DNA from: Natronococcus sp. A-GB7 | GTDB lineage: Archaea; Halobacteriota; Halobacteria; Halobacteriales; Natrialbaceae | Assembly (NCBI RefSeq): GCF_029688865.1 | Contig: NZ_JARUKV010000008.1 | Span: 1-64,000, forward strand | Length of the DNA stretch: 64,000 bases | Reading direction: 5' to 3' | Part shown: in pieces, positions 36,055 through 44,645 of the stretch | How the letters are laid out: every line of letters begins with the position of its first letter | Numbering within the stretch: the first letter of the stretch is position 1 | The notes under the pieces: model-generated | The model's input: only the letters and a program-made list of their open reading frames with translations | What the model was told of the DNA's origin: nothing | Database searches by the model: none | Made by a program: the position numbers and the translations under genes

Positions 36055-37068
36055 ATGAACGCGCGTCGGCTCCGCTTTACTGCACCCCGATCGGTCGCCG
36101 TCCGAACCGAGCCGGTTCCGGAACCCGGCCCCGAGGAGGTGCGGGTCCGGACGACCGTCTCGGCGATCAGCGCCGGCACCGAGGGGCTGCTCTACCGGGG
36201 CGAGGCCCCGTCCGATCTCGAGGCCGACGCCGAACTCGACGCCCTCGACGGTGATCTCTCCTACCCCCTCTCGTACGGCTACGCCGCCGTCGGCACCGTG
36301 ACTGCCGTCGGCGACCGCGTCGACGATGACTGGCTCGATCGCCAGGTGTTCGCGTACAACCCCCACGAGAGCCACTTCTGTCGCTCCCCCGACGAACTAC
36401 TTCCGGTACCCGAGACGGTCGACTCCCGCGAGGCCGCGCTCTTTGCGACCCTCGAGACGGCGGCCACATTCGTCCTCGACGGCCGGCCGCTGCTGGGCGA
36501 GCGGGTGGCCGTGTTCGGACAGGGGGTCGTCGGCCTCCTGACGACGGCGCTGCTCGCCCGCTTCCCCCTCGAGGAACTCGTCGTCTTCGACCGGTACGAG
36601 CGACGGCGCGAGCTCGCGACGGCGCTCGGCGCGGATCGAGCGCTCGACCCGGATGAAGACGATGTCGCCGAGCGGTTCGCCGAGCTCGCCGGCGGACGGG
36701 CGGATCTCACCTACGAGCTGTCGGGCAACCCCGACGCGCTCGACGACGCGATCTCGACGACGGGGTTCGACGGCCGGGTCCTCGTCGGGTCGTGGTACGG
36801 GACGAAGCCGGCGACGGTCGATCTCGGCGGCCGTTTCCACCGCAACCGGATCGACCTCCGGAGCAGCCAGGTGAGCACCATCGCGCCCGATCTCTCCGGA
36901 CGATGGGACCGAGACCGCCGCCACGAGACGACCTGGGACCGCCTCCGGGAGCTCGAGCTCTCCGGACTGATAACTCACGAGTTTCCGCTCGAGGACGCCG
37001 ACGAGGCCTACGAGCGCCTCGAGAACTGTCCCGGGTCGACGATCCAAGTGCTGTTGACGTACGAGTGA
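36055..37068 (+). CDS. Medium-chain dehydrogenase/reductase without catalytic zinc site (BchC-like)
   Basis: MDR-superfamily protein of 337 residues. The N-terminal part has VSAISAGTEGLLYRGEAP, as in the BchC-like branch; the usual GHE zinc signature is replaced by YGYAAVGTV. The cofactor site VAVFGQGVVGLLTTALLAR (about 163) is intact. It probably reduces or oxidises a polyol- or sugar-like side chain. The ATG at 36055 has a GGAGGGCCGG leader. Confidence 0.88.
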   Translation: MNARRLRFTAPRSVAVRTEPVPEPGPEEVRVRTTVSAISAGTEGLLYRGEAPSDLEADAELDALDGDLSYPLSYGYAAVGTVTAVGDRVDDDWLDRQVFAYNPHESHFCRSPDELLPVPETVDSREAALFATLETAATFVLDGRPLLGERVAVFGQGVVGLLTTALLARFPLEELVVFDRYERRRELATALGADRALDPDEDDVAERFAELAGGRADLTYELSGNPDALDDAISTTGFDGRVLVGSWYGTKPATVDLGGRFHRNRIDLRSSQVSTIAPDLSGRWDRDRRHETTWDRLRELELSGLITHEFPLEDADEAYERLENCPGSTIQVLLTYE

Positions 37069-37144
37069 GCGCTCCGTTCAATTCTACGCGAACGTGTATG
37101 TACGCAAGCCTGTAGTTGATCTTGATGGGTTACGAGAACGGCGT

Positions 37145-37294
37145 ATGGACCGAGAGATCAGAGCAAGCTGTCCGAGCTGCGAGTCCGGAACAGCGGGTGA
37201 GATCGAGAAACACCGGAACGGAGCGCAGGTGACGGCGACGATGACCTGTGCCGACTGCGGGAACGAGTGGTCGAGAAGCCTGCGGCGCGAGTAG
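37145..37294 (+). CDS. Small zinc-ribbon protein
   Basis: 49 residues with two CxxC pairs (CPSC near residue 9 and CADC near 36) and EIEKHRNGAQVTATMTC between them, a TFIIS-like zinc ribbon. It lies between the dehydrogenase and pterin-synthase-like genes in the same direction. The function is unknown. Confidence 0.75.
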   Translation: MDREIRASCPSCESGTAGEIEKHRNGAQVTATMTCADCGNEWSRSLRRE

Positions 37295-37339
37295 GCGTCC
37301 GGCACAGCAGTTTACACGACCCCGCTCGTAGGTCGTGGC

Positions 37340-37717
37340 ATGTACGCCGTCTCCGTCGACCGGTCGCTCGTCGCCCAACACTACCTGACCGTCCCCGATC
37401 CGGGTCCGGAGGGAGAGCCCCACTCCCATCACTTTAGGGTCGAGGCGACCTTTCGGGGGCCGGAGCTGAACCGCTTCGAATACCTCGTCGACATCGACGC
37501 GGTGACGGCCGCGATGGACGCGGTCGCCGACCGCTACCGTGACGAGCTGCTCAACGACCTACCGGAGTTCGAGGACGCGAACCCGAGCGCCGAGCGGTTC
37601 GCCCGCGCGTTCGGGGACCGTCTGCTCGACGAGCTCGAGCCCGAGGGCGCGACCGAGCTCCGTATCGAAATCGCCGAGGACGACGTGGCCCGCGTCGCCC
37701 ACGAGCGGTCGCTGTAG
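37340..37717 (+). CDS. 6-pyruvoyltetrahydropterin synthase/QueD homologue lacking cysteine
   Basis: T-fold protein of 125 residues. Zinc ligands are H14 (AQHYL) and H28/H30 (HSHHF). The product has no cysteine at all, so the catalytic Cys that lies four residues before the HxH in PTPS and QueD is missing; Glu24 and Glu26 sit in that area, reminiscent of PTPS-III enzymes that use Glu. The pterin-anchoring Glu is likely in TELRIEIAEDD. The gene abuts the glycosyltransferase gene with zero spacing. Confidence 0.85.
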   Translation: MYAVSVDRSLVAQHYLTVPDPGPEGEPHSHHFRVEATFRGPELNRFEYLVDIDAVTAAMDAVADRYRDELLNDLPEFEDANPSAERFARAFGDRLLDELEPEGATELRIEIAEDDVARVAHERSL

Positions 37718-38794
37718 ATGGAGGTCGGACTCGTCGTCCCCGACGACCTCGAGACGACCTCCGGCGGCTACCGGTACGATCGCCGGCTCGTCGCCGAACT
37801 CCGGGCTCTGGGAGACGACGTCGAGGTGATCGTCCTCTCGACCGTGCCCGACGACGACGTTCGCGCCCGACTCGACCGTCCGTTCGACGTTCTGTTACAG
37901 GACGAACTCTGCTACGACCAACTCGTCGACTGCAGTTCGAGTCCCGAGTCGCCCGAACTCGTCGTCTCGCTCGTCCACAACCTCCAGTCCGACGACCCCT
38001 CGCTCGCAAGTCGGAAGCGAGAACGGATCCGCGAGCGCGAGCGACGCTACCTCGAGACCGTCGACGCGGCCGTCTGTACGAGCGCCCACACCCGGAACCG
38101 GGTCGCCGAGTCGGTCGACCTGCCGACGACGGTCGCCCCTCCGGCGGGTCGCCACGAGACGCTCCCGGTCGATCGCTCGGCGGTCGTCGCCCGCGTGAGA
38201 GAGGGTCCGCTGCGGATCGCGTTCGTCGGAAACCTCGTTCCCCGAAAGGGTCTCGAGGCACTGCTCGAGGCGGTTTCCCGGCTCGAGGGTGATTGGGAGC
38301 TGACCGTGGTCGGCGGCGAGGCCGATCCGGAGTACGCGACGCGGATACGCGACCGGGTCGAATCGCTCGAGGTCGACGACCGGGTCGAGTTCGCTGGCCG
38401 CGTTCCAGAGAATGCTCTCGAGTCGATCTACGAACGGAGCCACGTGCTCGCGGTCCCCTCCCGACACGAGGCGTTCGGCATGGTCTACCTCGAGGGAATG
38501 GAGTACGGCGCCGTCCCGATCGCCAGCCGGAACGGGGGTTCGAGCGAGTTCGTCGCCGACGGTGAGAACGGCTTTCTCGTCGCGCCCGAAGCCCCCGACC
38601 GAATCGCGGCCCGTCTCGAGGAACTCGCCGCCGACCGGGACCGGCTCGCGAGTCTCGGTGCCCGAGCGCTCGAGACCGCGGACGCCCACCCCTGGTGGAC
38701 CGAGACGGCGACGACGGTTCGGTCGTTCCTGCGACGCGGGCTCGAGGAGGAGTTCGAGTCGACCGGTGCCGAGAGCGGGGAGGCGAGCCCGTGA
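37718..38794 (+). CDS. GT4-family glycosyltransferase
   Basis: GT-B glycosyltransferase of 358 residues. The donor-binding half starts at RIAFVGNLVPRKGLEALLEAV (about 165), and the E-x7-E signature lies in PSRHEAFGMVYLEGMEYG (about 247). It is cytosolic. The acceptor is unknown; context suggests a pterin-derived or lipid acceptor. The ATG directly follows the PTPS-like stop, and its own stop overlaps the next GTG start, so all three genes are coupled. Confidence 0.9.
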   Translation: MEVGLVVPDDLETTSGGYRYDRRLVAELRALGDDVEVIVLSTVPDDDVRARLDRPFDVLLQDELCYDQLVDCSSSPESPELVVSLVHNLQSDDPSLASRKRERIRERERRYLETVDAAVCTSAHTRNRVAESVDLPTTVAPPAGRHETLPVDRSAVVARVREGPLRIAFVGNLVPRKGLEALLEAVSRLEGDWELTVVGGEADPEYATRIRDRVESLEVDDRVEFAGRVPENALESIYERSHVLAVPSRHEAFGMVYLEGMEYGAVPIASRNGGSSEFVADGENGFLVAPEAPDRIAARLEELAADRDRLASLGARALETADAHPWWTETATTVRSFLRRGLEEEFESTGAESGEASP

Positions 38795-39744
38795 CCGACC
38801 AGCGAACGTATCTCGAGGTGAAGCGAACCGTCGACGATCGGGCGCTGAACCGACGGGTGCTCGAGCGGTTCGTCGAGGGGCTCGACGCGCGCTCGAGTCC
38901 GGTCCGGATCGTCGAGATCGGCGCCGGGATCGGCACGATGATCGCCCGGCTGGCGGCGTGGGACTGCCTTCCGGACGAGGTCGCCTACCGCGCCGTCGAC
39001 CGGGACGCCGAAAGCGTTCGATACGCACGCGAGCGCGTCCCTGAGTGGCTCGAAGACGCGGGCTACGCGGTCGAACGACTCGAGGACGATCGGGGAGGGA
39101 CGACGCTGCTCGCTCGATCGGGCGGGCAGCGACTCGAGGTCACGCTCGAGGTCGCCGACGGATTCGAGATCGAGGACCGGGCCGACGCCGTGATCGCGTC
39201 GGCGGTGCTGGATATCGTCGACCTCGAGCGGGCGGTCCCGGCGATCGAGGCGCTGCTCGAGCCCGACGGGCTGCTGTACGCCCCGATCACGTTCGACGGC
39301 GGGACGACGTTCGCGCCGCCGGACCCGGCCGACGACCGGATCGAGCGCCGCTACCACCACCACATGGACGCCGTGCGATCGGCGGGCGGAAGTCGGGTCG
39401 GCCGCGAGCTGCTGTGGCGACTTCCCGACGCCGGCTGGTCAGTGCTTGAGGCCGGCGGCTCGGACTGGGTGGTTCGGCCCCGCGCCGAGGGAGCGAGAGC
39501 AGGGACGGAGACAGAGACAGAGATGGAGTATCCCGACGGAGAACGGTCGTTCCTCGAGGGTCTGCTCGAGACGATCGACGGCGCGCTCGCCGAACTCGAG
39601 ACCGACGAGCGCGAATCCGGGATCGGCGACCTCGAGCCTGCCGAGCGACGACGGTGGCTCGAGCGGCGTCGGAACGAACTCGAGAGCGGAGAACTGGTGT
39701 TCGTGGCGCACAACCTGGACGTCCTCGCGCGTCCGCCCGAGTAA
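38791..39744 (+). CDS. SAM-dependent methyltransferase
   Basis: Class I methyltransferase of 317 residues. Motif I is VRIVEIGAGIGTMIARL (about 38-54); acidic motif II is in YRAVDRDAE; motif III is near ALLEPDGLLYAPITF. A short Glu-Thr hexamer repeat (TETETEME) interrupts the C-terminal part. The GTG start overlaps the glycosyltransferase stop by 4 bp. It is the last gene of the cluster; a perfect hairpin (GACGCT-ACGG-AGCGTC, 39756-39771) follows before the convergent L11 gene. Confidence 0.88.
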   Translation: MTDQRTYLEVKRTVDDRALNRRVLERFVEGLDARSSPVRIVEIGAGIGTMIARLAAWDCLPDEVAYRAVDRDAESVRYARERVPEWLEDAGYAVERLEDDRGGTTLLARSGGQRLEVTLEVADGFEIEDRADAVIASAVLDIVDLERAVPAIEALLEPDGLLYAPITFDGGTTFAPPDPADDRIERRYHHHMDAVRSAGGSRVGRELLWRLPDAGWSVLEAGGSDWVVRPRAEGARAGTETETEMEYPDGERSFLEGLLETIDGALAELETDERESGIGDLEPAERRRWLERRRNELESGELVFVAHNLDVLARPPE

Positions 39745-39802
39745 CGAACGGAGCCGACGCTACGGAGCGTCCACGAAGAACCGCAAAACGAATCCGAGCG
39801 AC

Positions 39803-40279
39803 TTACGCCGACAGCGCGTCGTCGTACTCGCCGGCGTCGACCTTCTCCTTGAACTCGCGGGCGTCGTCGCCCTCGATGGTGACACCCATCGAGGCACAGG
39901 TGCCGACGACCTCTTTCGCGGCGTTTCGCGTGTCGTAGGCGAGCAGGTCGGGGTGTTTCTGCTCGGCGATCGTCTTCACCTGATCGATCGAGAGGTCGGC
40001 GACGAAGTCCTTCTGGGGTTCGCCGCTGCCGGTGTCGAAGCCGGCCTCGTCTTTGACCAGCGCGGCCGTCGGCGGGACGCCGACGTCGATCTCGAAGGAG
40101 CCGTCGTCGTCGTAGTCGACGGTGACGGGTACTTCGGTGCCGTCGAACGCTTCGGTCTGGTCGTTGATCTCCTGTACGACCGCCTGCACGTCGACGGGGG
40201 TCGGTCCGAGCTCGGGACCGAGCGGTGGGCCAGGGTTGGCCTGGCCACCCGGAACGAGCACTTCGATGGTTCCAGCCAT
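39803..40279 (-). CDS. rpl11: Ribosomal protein L11
   Basis: L11 of 158 residues, GTPase-centre rRNA-binding protein. N-terminal proline-rich segment GGQANPGPPLGPELGPTPVD and C-terminal RNA-binding GTCASMGVTIEG are present. It has its own TATA element (CTTAAAA on the minus strand, 40303-40309), about 25-30 bp upstream of the ATG, implying a nearly leaderless mRNA. It is separated from L1-L10-L12 by seven opposing genes. Confidence 0.97.
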   Translation of the reverse strand: MAGTIEVLVPGGQANPGPPLGPELGPTPVDVQAVVQEINDQTEAFDGTEVPVTVDYDDDGSFEIDVGVPPTAALVKDEAGFDTGSGEPQKDFVADLSIDQVKTIAEQKHPDLLAYDTRNAAKEVVGTCASMGVTIEGDDAREFKEKVDAGEYDDALSA

Positions 40280-40353
40280 ACCCGTCACAACCCGTGCGCG
40301 AGTTTTAAGGATTGCTTTTTCGGGTAGTCGAGCCTGTCACCGACTGGCGCACG

Positions 40354-40656
40354 CTACTCGACGCTGTCGGCGCGCCACTCGGCGAACGACTCGAGGACGT
40401 CGGCCTCGTCGAACCGCTCGATACAGGGGACGTCGTAGGGATGCAACTCCCGAACGCGGTCGACGAGGTCGTCGTAGGCGTCGTCGGTCGTCTTGGCGAG
40501 CAACACTGCTTCTTCGTCGCGGTGGATCTCGCCCTCCCACCGATACGTGGAGGTCGTCGACAGCTCGTTGACGCAGGCGGCTAGTCGTTCCTCGAGCAGC
40601 GTTTCGGCGATTTCGTCGGCCGCCTCGGGCGGCGCCGTAACGTAGACGGTCGGCAT
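40354..40656 (-). CDS. cutA: CutA1 divalent-ion tolerance protein
   Basis: Trimeric ferredoxin-like protein of 100 residues. Conserved core: MPTVYVTAPPEAADEIAE, ACVNELSTTSTYRWEGEI, the Lys-Thr pair LLAKTTDDAYD and ELHPYDVPCI. It is linked to copper tolerance in bacteria, but its precise role is unsettled. It lies behind the L11 promoter on the same strand. Confidence 0.93.
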   Translation of the reverse strand: MPTVYVTAPPEAADEIAETLLEERLAACVNELSTTSTYRWEGEIHRDEEAVLLAKTTDDAYDDLVDRVRELHPYDVPCIERFDEADVLESFAEWRADSVE

Positions 40657-40732
40657 GCTCGCGAGTACGTCGGTGACGGACAAAAGCGTGGTCGATCGGC
40701 GAGACGGCCGGACGAGGGGGATCGAGGCGCCC

Positions 40733-40927
40733 TCAGCTGTCGCCGTTTCCGACGACCGGATTGAACGTTCCGGTGATATCCCACTCGTGAATACAGTGGG
40801 GGTTGCCGACCAGTTTTTCCCCGTCCTCGAGACCCAGCTGCCACGCTCCGAGGTCTTCGTCCCATCGTTCTGCTCGTTCGCACGCCTCGCATACTCGCAT
40901 CGTCGGTTTCCGTACCTGTGCGTTCAT
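40733..40927 (-). CDS. HEWD-family small zinc-binding protein
   Basis: 64 residues. The haloarchaeal family signature HCIHEWDITGTFNPVVG is at the C-terminus. Two Cys (RVCEACER) near the N-terminus plus Cys/His near residue 46 could bind one zinc. The role is unknown. The ATG at 40927 gives the family-typical start before VRKPTMRVC. Confidence 0.8.
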   Translation of the reverse strand: MNAQVRKPTMRVCEACERAERWDEDLGAWQLGLEDGEKLVGNPHCIHEWDITGTFNPVVGNGDS

Positions 40928-41112
40928 TACCGGGTGTGCGAACTCGACGCACATAACGGTGTCTCTGCGCGGCAATTGCTGCCACTTGCTTCGAACTCGA
41001 ACGGTACCGGCGCCGTGACGGTACGAGGCGCGTAACTATACGACTGAGGCAAGTCAACACGGGATAGTGCGAGCGGGTCGCGAACAGCCGCAGCTCGAGC
41101 CCGGTCTTGTCG

Positions 41113-41118
41113 AAAAAA
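41113..41118 (-). terminator. T-run terminator of the acidic repeat protein gene
   Basis: TTTTTT on the minus strand 17 bp after the stop codon of the acidic repeat protein. Confidence 0.5.
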
Positions 41119-41134
41119 TAGATCTCGAGTGCTG

Positions 41135-42832
41135 TCAGCAGGCGACCGCCGCCTTCTCGTCGTCGTCCGCGTCGACGGGCTCCTCGAGGTCGTCGTTCTC
41201 GTCGATCGGTTCCTCGGCGTCGTCGTTCACCGGCTCCTCTACGGGCTCATCGTTGACCGGTTCCTCCGGATCGACCGGCTCCTCGACGGCATCGTCATTC
41301 ACCGGCTCCTCCTCTACTGGCTCTTCCTCAACCGGCTCCTCCTCTACGGGTTCTTCCTCATCGACCGGTTCCTCGTCCGGGAGTTCGTCGGCGTCGACGA
41401 TCATGACGAAGATGGTCGCCTCCTCGATCGTTACCTGTAGCACGTCGTCGTCGGGCGCATCGACGTCGTTCTCGTCGGTCGGTTCCTCGACGGCATCGTC
41501 ATCCATCGGCTCCTCCGGATCGACCGGTTCTTCGGGCTCAGCCGGTTCCTCTACGGCCTCGTCGTTCTCGTAGTCGTCGGCCTCGTCGTTCTCGTAGTCG
41601 TCGGCCTCGTCGTTCTCGTAGTCGTCGGCCTCGTCGTTCTCGTAGTCGTCAGCCTCGTCGTTCTCGTAGTCGTCGGCTTCGTCAACCGGTTCCTCCTCGA
41701 TCGGTGCCTCCTGGTGGACGCCGAGATCGACGATGGTCGCCTGCTCGATGGTCACTTCGATCGTTCCCTGGTAGACGAACATGCCGTCGTCGGCGTGTTC
41801 GTCGTCAGCGTAATCGTCCTCGACGCCGTTGTCCTCGAGTTCGTCGTCTTCGACGTCGTTCTCGTCGGCGTCGTCGTCCTCGACACCGTTGTCCTCGAGT
41901 TCGTCGTCCTCGACGTCGGTCTCGTCAGCGTAGTCGTCCTCGACACCGTTGTCCTCGAGTTCGTCGTCTTCGACGTCGTTCTCGTCGGCGTAGTCGTTCT
42001 CGACGTCGTTCTCGTCGATCTCGTCGGGGAGTTCGTCGACGTCTTCGACGATAACGAAGATGGTCGCCTGATCGATCGTCACCTGCTGGTCGTCAGGCGC
42101 GTCGACAGGTTCGTCCTCGAGTTCGTCTTCTTCATCGACATCGTCCTCGAGTTCGTCCTCAGCCTCGTCGTTCTCGTAGTCGTCGGCCTCGTCGTCCTCG
42201 TAGTCGTCAGCCTCGTCGTCCTCGTAGTCGTCGGCTTCGTCGTTCTCGTAGTCGTCGGCTTCGTCAACCGGTTCGTCCTCGAGTTCGTCCTCCTCATCGA
42301 CCGGTTCCTCCTCAACCGGATCCATGACCGGTTCCTCCTCGAGGAGGACGAGCGCGGTCGCCTGGCCGATCGAGATCTCGTGGGCGTCGTCGATGCCGTT
42401 GTCCTCGAGGTCGTTCTCGTCGAGTTCGTCGTTCTCGTCGGCCTCGTCATCGGCGTAGTCGTCATCGTTCTCGTCGGCCTCGTCGTCGGCGTAGTCGTCC
42501 TCGAGTTCGTCGTCGTCCTCGTCGACGGCGTCAGTCTCTTCGTCGGTCTCGTCGACGTCCTCATCGAGCTCGTCCTCCTCGTCAACCGGTTCCTCGTCAA
42601 CCGGCTCGTCGGGGAGGTCGTCGGCGTCCTCGATCAGGACGAAGATAGTTGCCTGTTCGATCGTCACCTGCAACGCTCCGTCGTCAGGAGCGTCTGTCGG
42701 TTCCTCGTCGGCTTCGTCGTTCTCGTAGTCGTCGACGCTGGTTACAGCGGGACCCGCTGCAACGGCTGCGGCTCCGCCCGAGCCCAGCACCATCAGCGCG
42801 ACGACTACGACGAGTATGTTACGTACGCTCAT
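41135..42832 (-). CDS. Secreted acidic protein with five beta-strand repeats
   Basis: 565 residues with a Sec-type signal (about 1-26). The mature part is mostly Asp/Glu with Asn, Val and Pro. Five short hydrophobic repeats occur at residues 56, 153, 251, 359 and 467, consensus VTIEQATIFVLIEDADELPDE, spaced about 97-108 residues; three end in LPDE. The linkers hold tandem YENDEADD octads (205-236 and 389-426), 20-residue units (281-340) and EEPV/VDEE blocks. There is no C-terminal membrane anchor; it ends in AAVAC. No known family. A TATA element (TTTAAG, 42865-42870) is 33 bp upstream. A surface or matrix protein is likely. Confidence 0.75.
   Translation of the reverse strand: MSVRNILVVVVALMVLGSGGAAAVAAGPAVTSVDDYENDEADEEPTDAPDDGALQVTIEQATIFVLIEDADDLPDEPVDEEPVDEEDELDEDVDETDEETDAVDEDDDELEDDYADDEADENDDDYADDEADENDELDENDLEDNGIDDAHEISIGQATALVLLEEEPVMDPVEEEPVDEEDELEDEPVDEADDYENDEADDYEDDEADDYEDDEADDYENDEAEDELEDDVDEEDELEDEPVDAPDDQQVTIDQATIFVIVEDVDELPDEIDENDVENDYADENDVEDDELEDNGVEDDYADETDVEDDELEDNGVEDDDADENDVEDDELEDNGVEDDYADDEHADDGMFVYQGTIEVTIEQATIVDLGVHQEAPIEEEPVDEADDYENDEADDYENDEADDYENDEADDYENDEADDYENDEAVEEPAEPEEPVDPEEPMDDDAVEEPTDENDVDAPDDDVLQVTIEEATIFVMIVDADELPDEEPVDEEEPVEEEPVEEEPVEEEPVNDDAVEEPVDPEEPVNDEPVEEPVNDDAEEPIDENDDLEEPVDADDDEKAAVAC
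41555..41668 (-). repeat. 24-bp tandem repeat coding YENDEADD
   Basis: Nearly five copies of a 24-bp unit inside the acidic protein gene, in frame; the unit encodes YENDEADD. Confidence 0.8.
41813..41992 (-). repeat. 60-bp tandem repeat coding a 20-residue acidic unit
   Basis: Three copies of a unit coding YADENDVEDDELEDNGVEDD with single substitutions, inside the acidic protein gene. Confidence 0.8.
42125..42220 (-). repeat. Second 24-bp tandem repeat coding YE(N/D)DEADD
   Basis: Four octad copies between the second and third beta-strand repeats of the acidic protein. Confidence 0.75.
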
Positions 42833-43133
42833 GTCCCGCGTTCGTGATACGGGGAGTCGTGGCGCTTAAACTGGGACTGCCATTTCAGTGATAAATATTC
42901 CGTTCCGCAGGGTAACCCGGGCGCTAGTCGCCATCGACGGCAGAAAATACCAATTACGATTACCCTTCTCGCTCGCTCGGATTCGATCGACTGCTCGGCA
43001 GTAGACCGTCGAACGGCGTCCCTAGTCTCGCCTCGCCGACCGTTCCGGCGGGCCTCTCAGATCCCGTTTCCTTCATCGATTCGCGTCGATCACTATCCAC
43101 ATAGATAACGGATACTGAACGACGGCTCGGCGC
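42833..43133. other. 301-bp intergenic region
   Basis: Holds the TATA element of the acidic protein gene (TTTAAG on the minus strand, 42865-42870) and an AT-richer stretch (42888-42965). I see no gene, repeat or RNA in the remainder. Confidence 0.5.
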
Positions 43134-44645
43134 TCAGTACACCGACTCGAGGATCTCCGCGCGGAGTTCGTCGAACTGGGCGAGGTAGTCCCGGCGCTCC
43201 CGTCGGAGTTCCGCCAGGGCCGCGTCGTAGTCGTCGACGTAGTCGGGAACGTAGTAGTCCTCGACGTCGATACCGGGAACCGACTCGGGAATCGTCAGTC
43301 CGGTCGCGGCGTCGTCGGTCCACTCGACGGTTCCACGAGCGGTTTCGGTGAGGATCGTCACCGACTCGGTGACGCCGACGTCCTTCGCGTCGTCGCCGAG
43401 TGAGCCCGTGTTGAGCAGGTAGCAGTCGACGTCGAGTGCCTCGATGAGGTCCTTGAACAGGTTCCCCTCCTCGCCCTCGGGACCGACGATGAAGGGGTTC
43501 GTTCCGACGACGCGGATCGACTCGCCGGCCCGCGAGGGATCGCCGGCGCTGGTCTCGATGGACTCGCCGAGCATGAACGCCGCAGCGGCCTGTGCGGTCG
43601 AGAGCTTCGAGACGGGCGGCATCAGCGGGTTCCGCGTGATGAAAAACACCTGGTCGACTCGGTCGAGGTCGATCTCGTCGGCCGCACTCGAGAGCTCGTC
43701 GCGCTGGACGGTCGCACGCGCGTTCGATGTGTACCGAGGCTCGTCGAAGTCGACGGTTCCGTCGTCGTCGACCGCGACGTTCTCGAGGATCGCCGACTCG
43801 TCAGTCGCGGCGTCGTAGAGGGCGGGCTGTTCGTCCTCGTCGAGTCCGATCGTCTTGATGAACAGTCCCTGTCCCTCGCTGCCGGGAACCGTCCCGTCGG
43901 GCAGCAGCGCGCAGACGTCGTCCTGGAGCATGGTCGCGCCCTCCTCGTCCTCGAGCCAGCAGCCGTGGGCGGTCAGCGTCGACTTGCCGGTCGCCGACAG
44001 TCCCATAAACAGCTGGCCGACGTCGCGCAGGTCGCCGTCGGCGTCTCGAACGCGGACGCGTTTGCTCCCGGCGTGGAGTCCGAGTCCGCCCTGCTGTTTG
44101 ATCCGGTACATGAACAGCCGGAGGAACGACTTCTTGGCCTCGCCGGTGTAGTCGCTGCCGAGCACCGCAGTGAACCCCTCCTCGGGGAGGATCCGGATCG
44201 CGGTCTCGTCGTGGTCGGGCAGCTGTACCGTCTGGAGGTCCGGCTCGCGGCCGTCACTTGGCTCGAACAGGCTCGCCCAGGCGAACGCGATCCGGGCGTG
44301 TTCGACGGGAACGTAGAGTCGGCAGCAGAAGGTCGCCTCAGGGTGGCGTCCCATCAGGCGGTCCACGCAGAGCAGCTCGCGGGTTTCGGTGGCTTCGACC
44401 GCGGTCTCGACCAGTTCGTGGTCGCGCTCGCCGAACCCGTGGTCGACGGCGTTTTTCGTTCGATCGGAGCTGCGCGAGCGAACGTCGCTGACGTACGACG
44501 GGGAGCCGAACTCCGTCGTCGTCTCCTCGTGGTCGGCGAGCTCGCGCAGCTCCTCGAGCGACGGATCGTACCGGACGTTCGATGCGGTCGCTGGGTCGGG
44601 AAGCGCTCGGCTCGGCGGACGCGGCTCCGCCCCGGTTTCGGACAT
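43134..44645 (-). CDS. pckA: Phosphoenolpyruvate carboxykinase (ATP)
   Basis: Gluconeogenic enzyme of 503 residues converting oxaloacetate to PEP. P-loop FMGLSATGKSTLTAHG (about 215-230), the substrate/Mn site region GSDYTGEAKKSF and the kinase-2-like QDDVCALLPDG match ATP-PEPCK. The 295-bp upstream region (44646-44940) contains a TATA-like TTTATACAT on the minus strand (about 44670) and a CAGAA-N4-TTCTG inverted repeat (44824-44837); no gene is seen there. Confidence 0.95.
   Translation of the reverse strand: MSETGAEPRPPSRALPDPATASNVRYDPSLEELRELADHEETTTEFGSPSYVSDVRSRSSDRTKNAVDHGFGERDHELVETAVEATETRELLCVDRLMGRHPEATFCCRLYVPVEHARIAFAWASLFEPSDGREPDLQTVQLPDHDETAIRILPEEGFTAVLGSDYTGEAKKSFLRLFMYRIKQQGGLGLHAGSKRVRVRDADGDLRDVGQLFMGLSATGKSTLTAHGCWLEDEEGATMLQDDVCALLPDGTVPGSEGQGLFIKTIGLDEDEQPALYDAATDESAILENVAVDDDGTVDFDEPRYTSNARATVQRDELSSAADEIDLDRVDQVFFITRNPLMPPVSKLSTAQAAAAFMLGESIETSAGDPSRAGESIRVVGTNPFIVGPEGEEGNLFKDLIEALDVDCYLLNTGSLGDDAKDVGVTESVTILTETARGTVEWTDDAATGLTIPESVPGIDVEDYYVPDYVDDYDAALAELRRERRDYLAQFDELRAEILESVY

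Noticed and set aside
41555-42220. Regular short repeats that could be mistaken for CRISPR
   Set aside because: Repeats are in frame in the acidic protein, of 24 or 60 bp with no unique spacers, and no cas genes are near.
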